DNA from: G020354785 sp964461435
GTDB taxonomy: Bacteria; Bacteroidota; Bacteroidia; Bacteroidales; UBA10428
Assembly (NCBI GenBank): GCA_964461435.1
Contig: CAYWUI010000006.1
Location: forward strand, 35,955 to 99,954
Reading direction: 5' to 3'
Length of the DNA: 64,000 nt
The stretch's first letter is position 1, and every line of letters starts with the position of its first letter. A program made the position numbers and the translations under genes. Under the pieces are notes generated by a model that had not been told where the DNA came from, did not search any database, and saw only the letters and a list, made by a program, of their open reading frames with translations. This document shows positions 8,752 to 16,222 of the stretch, piece by piece.

Positions 8752-9546
8752 TCACATATGCCCTGACACCTGTGAACCATGAAACAATGATTTGTAGATT
8801 GTCAGGAACTCCTTTTTCAGATTCTCATTTAAGAGGTCAACAAGGGGTTTTTGCTGAATATCTGAATCTCTGATAATATTATGATATGAAATAAATCCAA
8901 GAAGATCATTTTCATCAAATTTATTTCTAATCCATATCTCCTGATCTTTATTTTGTATTTTATTACCAACAATCCCAAATTTTTTTATTCCTATTTCGTT
9001 TCCATATTTCATTATTTTCCGGGCGGTATTTATGCTCTGGGAACCTGGTTCAACTATTATTATCATTTGATCAACATTGCTTGCCGTAGCACGGCCTAAA
9101 TGTTCGATCCCCGCTTCCATATCAATAATTACCGCTTCATCACGATTGAGTATAATCTCAGACAGCAGGCTTCTGAGCAGGACGTTTTCAGGACAGGCAC
9201 ATCCTCCCCCACCTTTCCTTACAGATCCCAGTACAAGTAATTTTATCCCCCTGAAGTCAATACAAAACTTCCCGGGAATATCCTTTACTTCAGGATTTAA
9301 TTTAAAAAGCTGTCCAAATTCCTTAGGATTGGCACCTGTTCTTTCCTTTATCAATCTTCGTTGCTCGGAAATGGGAATTATGGATTCTGCCTGTCCGGAT
9401 GTTAGTCCGATTGAAAAGCCAAGGTTTGTATCCGGATCAGCATCAATAGCTATTACTTTATATCCGTCACCGGCAAAATAATGTGATATAATACCTGCTA
9501 TGGTTGATTTTCCAACACCGCCCTTACCTGTTACAGCATATTTCAT
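8752..9546 (-). CDS. cooC: CO dehydrogenase maturation ATPase CooC
   Basis: This 264-residue MinD/ParA-type P-loop ATPase has Walker A GKGGVGKST (residues 7-15), DADPDTNLG near 35, and the metal-binding Cys116-x-Cys118 in GGGGCACPEN that marks CooC. It is thought to bind nickel in the dimer and to load it into the CooS C-cluster in an ATP-dependent way. It is the second gene of the cluster, 17 bp after the antiporter and 111 bp ahead of the methyltransferase. The long insert of about 50 residues before the CxC motif (from SGQAESI) is typical of CooC and absent from the shorter homologue at 645-1397. Confidence 0.92.
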   Translation of the reverse strand: MKYAVTGKGGVGKSTIAGIISHYFAGDGYKVIAIDADPDTNLGFSIGLTSGQAESIIPISEQRRLIKERTGANPKEFGQLFKLNPEVKDIPGKFCIDFRGIKLLVLGSVRKGGGGCACPENVLLRSLLSEIILNRDEAVIIDMEAGIEHLGRATASNVDQMIIIVEPGSQSINTARKIMKYGNEIGIKKFGIVGNKIQNKDQEIWIRNKFDENDLLGFISYHNIIRDSDIQQKPLVDLLNENLKKEFLTIYKSLFHGSQVSGHM

Positions 9547-9563
9547 AATCTCTTTATAATAGA

Positions 9564-11465
9564 TTAGGTTAGTCTTTCCCTGAAATCCTGAACCGCCCTG
9601 GTTGTGCCAAAAACTATAACATTATCGCCCAGTCTTAGATTAGTATCGCCATGAGGCACATGCATTTCTTTGCCTCTTCTTATTAACATCAGGAAACCAT
9701 CGGCATGAAATGGTATTTCTTTTACCTGCAGCCCGTTAATACTTTTGTTTGCTATAGGTATTTCTTCAACCGTAAAGCTTTCAAACGTTTCAACAAGTGC
9801 CTGGTAGGTTACAGGTCTTAATATAAGGTTTTCAATTGTTGTGGCAATTACACGGGGAGCGTCAATGATGTCAACACCCAGACGCAACAGCTCAAGTTCA
9901 ATTTTTGAAGTCCCTGACCTTGAAATGATCTTCTCATGTCCGAACTCCTCGCGAAGCAGGCATGATATTCTAATATTATCCTGATCAGAACCTGTCAGAA
10001 TAACGACATGGTTATCCGGTGATAATTTAACCTGTTTATAAACCAGCGGGTTCAGTCCGTCACCATGAATTACATCAAGACCCTTTGACAGGATCTCAGT
10101 ATATCGCTTTTTATTTTTTTCAATAATTAATGCGGCCCTGCCATGCATTTTAAGTCTCCTCAACAGAAGAACACCCGTGCTGCTTCCGCCTACAACAATT
10201 GTTTTACCTATATCATAGATACTCCGCGGATTTATCAGGTTATAGAGCGTCGGAGAAAAAAGACATGTAAAAACAGCCATACATATAAAACAAGCATTCA
10301 CCCCGGGGGTTATAATTTTCAGGTCGAGCCCGATCTGTGCTGCAGCAATCATTACACTTAATCTCGATGTTAAAAGAATGCCTCCTGCAAACGCCTTCTT
10401 TAGTCTGACATTCTTTGACCAGAGCAAAGAGGGTATAATCTTTACAAGATAAAGTGCCGCTATTAAAAGACCCAGGAAGGGTAATAAAGATTTATCCAGC
10501 TCTTTTAAATCTGAAGCGTTAAACTGGGCACCTATCATTATAAAGAATATGGGTATAAAAAATCCATATCCCATTCCATCAAGCTTAATTATAAGAAGGG
10601 ACCTTGTCTTGTACAGAAAAACAGAAAGCAGCAATCCTGCCAGAAATGCACCTAATAATATTGCTTCTTTATCGATAAACTGTGAACTCACAATGAATAT
10701 CAAGATAAGAAAGATTGTACCTCTTATTCTTATTTGTAAATCTGCATGTGCCAGCTGGTATGATACTTTCTTGAAAAACTTAAAATCTTTCAGCCTGAGG
10801 CCAATCCTGTAAAAAGCATAAAATAAAATGAACAGGGCTATAATTAAAAATACTTCTGCTTTTAACCCTTTTTTAATTATAAATGCAGAAAGAGTAAATA
10901 GTATTATACTGAGAATATCTGCTATTGCAGCAGCCGAAATGATCATCTGTCCGAATTCAGTATTTAGTTCTTCCCTGTTTTTAAGTACTGTCAGTATTAT
11001 GCCTACAGAAGAAGTGACCATTATTAATGAAAAATACCATATATTACCAATCTTAATCAGCTTTGACATGCCAACGGTAAACAAGAGGGAAACTGACAAT
11101 GTTATAAGATATATCAGCATCCCGATAAGGAAAGGATTTTTTTGAAAACGGGAAAACGATATTTTTCTTAATGATATTGAATATAGAATTTTATTAACAT
11201 CTATCTCGAGTCCGGTAAAAAACATCAGGAATATAAAGCCTGTCAAAGCAAGAAACTCAAGTATTCGCACACTCTCACCAGAAAAGTTACTTACTAAAGG
11301 ACTTACAATGATATAGCCTAATACCAGTTCAAGGACGGGATTGGGTATTTTTGTAAGTCTTGCCAGAGATTTTAACATTGGTATTGCCCAGGCAAGAGTA
11401 GCTACTACCAGCAAGGGGAGAAAGTCGAAATTAAATGATATATTAAGTATGGTAACTGCCCGCAT
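9564..11465 (-). CDS. CPA2 cation:proton antiporter with RCK (TrkA-N/TrkA-C) domains
   Basis: A 633-residue protein. Residues 1-400 are hydrophobic with about 12 membrane segments of the Na+/H+ exchanger (KefB/GerN) type. From about residue 415 a TrkA-N domain begins with VVGGSSTGVLLLRRL, then a TrkA-C domain containing VPHGDTNLRLGDNVIVFG ends the protein. The family exchanges K+ or Na+ for protons, gated by nucleotides bound to the RCK domain; the dinucleotide motif here is altered (GGSSTG). It leads the CODH/ACS cluster, 17 bp before cooC, so co-transcription is likely. Linking ion gradients to Wood-Ljungdahl energy metabolism is an inference from position. Confidence 0.85.
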   Translation of the reverse strand: MRAVTILNISFNFDFLPLLVVATLAWAIPMLKSLARLTKIPNPVLELVLGYIIVSPLVSNFSGESVRILEFLALTGFIFLMFFTGLEIDVNKILYSISLRKISFSRFQKNPFLIGMLIYLITLSVSLLFTVGMSKLIKIGNIWYFSLIMVTSSVGIILTVLKNREELNTEFGQMIISAAAIADILSIILFTLSAFIIKKGLKAEVFLIIALFILFYAFYRIGLRLKDFKFFKKVSYQLAHADLQIRIRGTIFLILIFIVSSQFIDKEAILLGAFLAGLLLSVFLYKTRSLLIIKLDGMGYGFFIPIFFIMIGAQFNASDLKELDKSLLPFLGLLIAALYLVKIIPSLLWSKNVRLKKAFAGGILLTSRLSVMIAAAQIGLDLKIITPGVNACFICMAVFTCLFSPTLYNLINPRSIYDIGKTIVVGGSSTGVLLLRRLKMHGRAALIIEKNKKRYTEILSKGLDVIHGDGLNPLVYKQVKLSPDNHVVILTGSDQDNIRISCLLREEFGHEKIISRSGTSKIELELLRLGVDIIDAPRVIATTIENLILRPVTYQALVETFESFTVEEIPIANKSINGLQVKEIPFHADGFLMLIRRGKEMHVPHGDTNLRLGDNVIVFGTTRAVQDFRERLT

Positions 11466-11601
11466 AGGATTTGAGTCATATTAATAAATATAAATATATG
11501 TAAATCCTCTGATTTTCCATAGGAGATTGCTTAAGTTTGATTCAAATCTTTAATCGATATATTCCAGGGATGCATTAATCAGGAAGTAATACGAACTGAT
11601 A

Positions 11602-12975
11602 TTACCGGACTTCACTTTCGACTTTCTGCAGGTTTTTATCCACAAGCACAAGTAATTCACTGCTTCTTATAGGTTTAATAATATAGTCAGTGCAGCCTGC
11701 TTTAATGAACCTTTCAATATCATCAGGCATGGTGCATGCAGTTTGGGCAATGACGGGCATATCGGGATACATTAATTTAATTTCCCTTGTAGCCTCATAC
11801 CCGTTCATTTGCGGCATCTTAATATCCATAAGAACAAGATCAATATTCTTTTTCTTACATAGATTAACGGCTTCCAGTCCATTTTCGGCCCAGTATATTT
11901 TTGCCCTTGTTTTGCCTAAAACAGTCTTAATATAAATAAAGTTTGCTTTCTCATCTTCAGCAACAAGTATGGATTTGTTACTCCAGTCATAGTTCTCACT
12001 GAATCTGCTGATTTTTGTAATATTCCTGAATTTTTCAATACCGGCCCTTCCCGAAGGAATATTAAAATAAAATGTTGAGCCTTTACCTTCAGTGGATTTA
12101 ACCCAGATATTACCTCCCAGCAGTTCTACAAGCTGTTTTGATATTGACAATCCCAGTCCGGATCCGCTGCTATTCCTGGTATACGGATCCTCGGCCTGTT
12201 CAAAAAGGTCAAAAATAGAATTTATCTTATCATTGGCTATTCCGGAACCCGTATCCTTAACGAAGAATTCAGTTATACTGTCATTATTTATTTTAAATCC
12301 GAACTCTATCTTACCTTCATAAGTGAACTTAATTGCATTATTGATCAAGTTCACCAGAATCTGTCTAAGCCTCTGGGGATCGGAGAAAATATAAATATTT
12401 CCGTCTCCATGGCCCGAAGGAAGTTTTAGCTCTATGCTAAGCTTAAATCTTTTACTGCGTACAATCAAATCATTATAATACAGGTACAAATCTTCTAATA
12501 ATTCCGTTAAATTGCATTTTGTAAAGTTGATCTTCAGCTGCTCAGCTTCGATCTTGGAAATATCAATTAAATCATTTATAAGGTTCAGCAGGCTGTTCCC
12601 ATTTTCAATAATTAATCTCACGTATTCATTCTTATTCTTAGCTGATATATTGTTTTTAAGCAGCAAGTTGGAAAATCCCAGTATAGCATTCATTGGGGTC
12701 CTTATTTCATGACTCATTTCAGCTAGAAAAACAGACTTAAGCCTGTCGTTTTCTATTGCCTTTTCTTTAGCTTTCTTAAGTTCCTGCAGGCTTTTTTCCA
12801 GGTTCCTGTTAATACTCAAAAGCTTATAATAATCATTTTTCAAATCTTTATAAAGCGACTGCCGGTCATGGCTTTTTTTGCGGGTGTTTTCTTTTTCCGT
12901 ATCCTTATCAGCAAGAATTTTGTACGAGATAAGAATAACTAAAATTGCTAATACCAATGATGCGAGGACAAACAT
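11602..12975 (-). CDS. Hybrid sensor histidine kinase/response regulator
   Basis: A 457-residue protein: one N-terminal membrane helix (1-22), a coiled coil (about 30-80), a HisKA domain with phospho-acceptor His89 in AEMSHEIRTPMNA, a HATPase_c domain (VKDTGSGIANDK, then GSGLGLSISKQLVE), and a receiver domain from about 335 with VLMDIKMPQMNGYEA around the phospho-Asp. It has no extracellular or PAS sensory domain, so the signal probably comes from a partner or the membrane helix. It lies 136 bp upstream of the antiporter on the same strand and may or may not belong to that operon. No DNA-binding output is present. Confidence 0.88.
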   Translation of the reverse strand: MFVLASLVLAILVILISYKILADKDTEKENTRKKSHDRQSLYKDLKNDYYKLLSINRNLEKSLQELKKAKEKAIENDRLKSVFLAEMSHEIRTPMNAILGFSNLLLKNNISAKNKNEYVRLIIENGNSLLNLINDLIDISKIEAEQLKINFTKCNLTELLEDLYLYYNDLIVRSKRFKLSIELKLPSGHGDGNIYIFSDPQRLRQILVNLINNAIKFTYEGKIEFGFKINNDSITEFFVKDTGSGIANDKINSIFDLFEQAEDPYTRNSSGSGLGLSISKQLVELLGGNIWVKSTEGKGSTFYFNIPSGRAGIEKFRNITKISRFSENYDWSNKSILVAEDEKANFIYIKTVLGKTRAKIYWAENGLEAVNLCKKKNIDLVLMDIKMPQMNGYEATREIKLMYPDMPVIAQTACTMPDDIERFIKAGCTDYIIKPIRSSELLVLVDKNLQKVESEVR

Positions 12976-13143
12976 AGGCTGAAATAAATTGAAATCAAAT
13001 TATGTTAAATTCACTAACCGTTAATTAAGCTTAGAATCTAAATTTGCGACCTCAATTTACCATTATTCTTTAAATATTAATATAAATGATAAATGATATT
13101 GGTTATCAGCCTTTGATGAGATAGGTCATCAATATACTTGTTT

Positions 13144-13614
13144 TTAAAAATTAAGATTTCTGTGGATGTAAGCAGAATAGTCTTTTATTATTGGTTTATA
13201 ATCCGTATTCAATAGCTCGGATGATATAAGGAAGTCCGCTGTCGACCTGTTACATGCAGTTGGTATATTATAGAGAACTGTTATTCTCAGGAGAGCTTTA
13301 ACATCCACGTCGTGGGGCTGGGGCTGCATTGGATCCCACAGAAAAACAAGGATATCAATTTTACCCTCTGTAATTAGGGCTCCCAGTTGCTGATCACCAC
13401 CCAAAGGGCCGGATTTCAGAATATTTATCTCCAGTTCTGCTGCTTTTGATTTAGGTAATCCCTTTTTCAATGCTCTTTCAACCAGGCCGCCTGTTGTTCC
13501 CGTACAGGTTAATTCATGCTTCAATAGTAACTCTCTGTTCCATTCAACCCATTCAATAAGGTCTTTTTTCCTGTTATCATGTGCGACCAGCGCAATTCTT
13601 TTTGTTGTATACAT
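13144..13614 (-). CDS. mgsA: Methylglyoxal synthase
   Basis: Converts dihydroxyacetone phosphate to methylglyoxal and phosphate, a glycolytic overflow bypass. The 156 residues match the family length. Catalytic and phosphate-binding features are visible: His12 (ALVAHDNRK), TGTTGG at 38-43, Asp74 in GPLGGDQQLG, Asp94 in FLWDPM, and His101/Asp104 in QPHDVDVKALLR, followed by CNRSTADF. The gene follows the WD40 gene by 33 bp on the same strand. Confidence 0.95.
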   Translation of the reverse strand: MYTTKRIALVAHDNRKKDLIEWVEWNRELLLKHELTCTGTTGGLVERALKKGLPKSKAAELEINILKSGPLGGDQQLGALITEGKIDILVFLWDPMQPQPHDVDVKALLRITVLYNIPTACNRSTADFLISSELLNTDYKPIIKDYSAYIHRNLNF

Positions 13615-13647
13615 AATTATTATAATTTAAGTTTACCTTGTGTTTAA

Positions 13648-14790
13648 TTAGAACTCCCGGCTGTCGAGGATATCAAGGTATTTTTGATAATACCTGTCAA
13701 TCAACTCTTCTAATGAGGCTTTATCCTTTTCGAGCCTGATTTTATATGCCGCCTGGTTTTCTGACTTTTCCCTGGGTAAAAATAATCCGGCTGCTTCAAT
13801 CTCCTTATCAAGATCTTCCGAAAAATAAAAGTCGACGAATATTCTTTTGTTAAGCTTCCACAATATTACTGTTTTATCACTTGAGGCACTGGCAAAATAC
13901 CTGGCGTCCGGACTGAATCTAACGGAGTTTACAGGTCCTTCATGATCAATAAAGGAATATATTTTATTCCCGGTAAATGTCTCCCAGAGTATAATTGTGT
14001 TGTCCAAAGAACAGCTAATCAAATATTTTCCGTCAGGACTAAAATCTATATCCATGACACTCTTATCATGGCCGACATAGGTCTTTATAACATCACCTTT
14101 TTCAAAGTCCCATAACCTGATGGTATTGTCCCCTGACGCACTTGCTATATATTTTCCCCCCGGGTGAAACTTTACCGAATAAATATTGTCGGTATGTCTG
14201 TCAAGTTTTTTAAGTTCTTTGCCTGTGGCTGCATTCCATATTCTTACCGATTTATCGAGGGACCCGCTTACAATGTATTTACCATCCGGACTAATAGCAA
14301 CGGGTAGCGTACTCTTCTCGTGCCCTTCCAGGATATAAACCGTCTCTCCCGAAGTATAATCCCATACCCTGATATTCCTGGCATAGGAACCACTGACAAT
14401 TTTATTTGTTTCGGCATTAAAATCAAAAGACCATATATGCGTAGTGTTACCAGTGAAAGTTCTTAAAAGGTTCCCGTTAAAATTCATTAACTTGATGTCC
14501 GGTCCACATGCTGCCAGTATCTCATCATCCTGTGCAAATTTAAGTGCTCTTATGGGAAAATAATTGTCTTCAAGAGAATATGCCAGCTCACCTGAATTAA
14601 CGTCCCATATGTATATTGTCTTATCTTCTCCTGCAGTTGCCAGGTATTTTTCATCATTGCTGAATGCCAGGGCATATACAGGCTGGCTATGCTTCTTAAA
14701 CACATAAACTACGTTTTCATCCTGCTGTGCAGATACGGTGAAACAACAGCATGCTGACAAGATATATAACAAATTTGCTTTTAGTTTCAT
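13648..14790 (-). CDS. Exported WD40 repeat protein
   Basis: A 380-residue protein with an N-terminal signal peptide (MKLKANLLYILSACCCFTVSAQ) followed by about seven WD40 repeats spanning residues 30-315. Recurrent units such as SPDGKYIVSGSLDKSVRIWN and HPGGKYIASASGDNTIRLWD are clear, and a charged helical tail of about 65 residues follows. WD40 propellers are protein-interaction platforms. A secreted form suggests a periplasmic or surface scaffold; the partner is unknown. No enzymatic domain is attached. Confidence 0.85.
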   Translation of the reverse strand: MKLKANLLYILSACCCFTVSAQQDENVVYVFKKHSQPVYALAFSNDEKYLATAGEDKTIYIWDVNSGELAYSLEDNYFPIRALKFAQDDEILAACGPDIKLMNFNGNLLRTFTGNTTHIWSFDFNAETNKIVSGSYARNIRVWDYTSGETVYILEGHEKSTLPVAISPDGKYIVSGSLDKSVRIWNAATGKELKKLDRHTDNIYSVKFHPGGKYIASASGDNTIRLWDFEKGDVIKTYVGHDKSVMDIDFSPDGKYLISCSLDNTIILWETFTGNKIYSFIDHEGPVNSVRFSPDARYFASASSDKTVILWKLNKRIFVDFYFSEDLDKEIEAAGLFLPREKSENQAAYKIRLEKDKASLEELIDRYYQKYLDILDSREF

Positions 14791-14858
14791 CTGATAAAGG
14801 ATAAATAATTTTTATAACTAACTTTTTAAAACCGCACTAAGAAATCTTCGGATAATAA

Positions 14859-15683
14859 TTAGTTTATCTTTGCTGCAATCTTATACCGTAATCCATTAGC
14901 ACCATCTAATAAAGCCTTAACAGAGCCAACCAGTATTTTAGCTTCTACAAGCACAGGAATTCTGTTTTTATCATCAGTGACCCAGACATAAAGATCTTCT
15001 CCGCCTTTAAATATTGTTCCTTCAACAAGTAGTGCCGAGAATTTTATGCATTTATACTTATCCCCTTCCCTTGTTTCTATTACTTCTTTACCAAGATAGC
15101 GTACATAAAGGTTAAATAATTCATTATCAATAATTACTGATACGGGGATAGTGTCCTTGACTTTGAGACCGGAAAAGTCCAGGTTTCTGCAATAATAGGC
15201 AAGGCTTAAAACATCAAAAGTGCAATCAGGCAAGGGCAGCGTATCAATCAAAAAAGGCTTATTGGAATTCTCGGTGAATGAGAATATATTTTTATTCCTG
15301 TGGTCAAAAATATACCTGTTATGCACCGCATAACCTCCTTCATAGGTGTTACGTTCAAACCACAGAGGCCGGAGGGTTTTCATATCGACATACGATTCAA
15401 ATCTATCCCGTACTTTGAAAAAAAAGTCATATGCTTTAAAAGTAGTACCGTAAGCATCGAAGTAATATACATCCCTGTCCAGAAACCTGGTTCTCTTTAC
15501 TTCAAATTCCACCCTGCCGGCATTTAACCATATGAAGTGCCAATTATATACTACTTGATAAGTTATTTTTTCACCTACCTGGAAAGTAAAATTCGTATCG
15601 AAGCACTGGCCTTTTACTAAAGAATTAAAGCTAAAGAATACAACCAGCACCGTTAAGTAGCATTTAATAATATATCTGATCAC
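14859..15683 (-). CDS. DUF3108 family exported protein
   Basis: A 274-residue protein starting at GTG, with a signal peptide (MIRYIIKCYLTVLVVFFSFNSLVKG). Motifs such as FQVGEKITYQVVYNWHFIWLNAGRVEFEV, then FKVRDRFESYVDMKTLRPLWFERNTYEGGY and VWVTDDKNRIPVLVEAKILVGSVKALL, are those of the DUF3108 family, common in Bacteroidota envelopes and of unknown biochemical function. A beta-rich fold is expected. It lies 68 bp upstream of the WD40 gene and 16 bp after the macrodomain gene, so these may be transcribed together. Confidence 0.8.
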   Translation of the reverse strand: MIRYIIKCYLTVLVVFFSFNSLVKGQCFDTNFTFQVGEKITYQVVYNWHFIWLNAGRVEFEVKRTRFLDRDVYYFDAYGTTFKAYDFFFKVRDRFESYVDMKTLRPLWFERNTYEGGYAVHNRYIFDHRNKNIFSFTENSNKPFLIDTLPLPDCTFDVLSLAYYCRNLDFSGLKVKDTIPVSVIIDNELFNLYVRYLGKEVIETREGDKYKCIKFSALLVEGTIFKGGEDLYVWVTDDKNRIPVLVEAKILVGSVKALLDGANGLRYKIAAKIN

Positions 15684-15699
15684 TTATCCACTAAATTAA

Positions 15700-16203
15700 T
15701 CAGGTCAATAACTCCTTATAAATCTTATAGTTCTCATCATCAAAGCAAACAAATATAACCTTCTCAATTTCCATACTGTTCTTAATGAAGTCTCTTACCT
15801 CTCTAACAGCAACCCTGGCAGCAAGATTTTTGGGATATCTGTATACACCTGTGCTTATGTTAGGAAAGGCAATGGTTTTCAATTTTGTGTTTTCAGCAAT
15901 CCATAGACTATTATAATAACAACTTGCCAGCAGTTCCTCTTCATGGTTATTGCCGCCGCTCCATACCGGTCCGACCGTATGAATAACAAATTTTGCCAGC
16001 AAATTATATCCGCTTGTTATTTTCGCTTCCCCTGTTAAACACCCGTTTAATTTCTTACATTCTTTCAGTAATCCTGGACCGGCCGCTTTATGAATAGCGC
16101 CGTCAACTCCTCCTCCTCCAAGCAGCGAATTATTTGCTGCATTAACAATTGCATCAACTTTGAGCTTTGTTATATCTCCTTTAATTAATTCAATTGTTAC
16201 CAT
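15700..16203 (-). CDS. Macrodomain protein (ADP-ribose/O-acetyl-ADP-ribose hydrolase family)
   Basis: The start is set at ATG 16203 (MVTIELIKGDITKLKVDAIVNAANNSLLGGGGVDGAIH), giving 167 residues, the usual YmdB/MacroD length, and lying 19 bp after pheT. An upstream ATG at 16242 would overlap pheT and add 13 residues outside the domain. The ADP-ribose signature is complete: GDIT, NAANNSLLGGGGVDGAIH, and FPNISTGVYRYP. Such proteins hydrolyse O-acetyl-ADP-ribose or remove ADP-ribose from proteins. The cellular target here is unknown. Confidence 0.93.
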   Translation of the reverse strand: MVTIELIKGDITKLKVDAIVNAANNSLLGGGGVDGAIHKAAGPGLLKECKKLNGCLTGEAKITSGYNLLAKFVIHTVGPVWSGGNNHEEELLASCYYNSLWIAENTKLKTIAFPNISTGVYRYPKNLAARVAVREVRDFIKNSMEIEKVIFVCFDDENYKIYKELLT

Positions 16204-16222
16204 TGATGACCTATTTATAATA

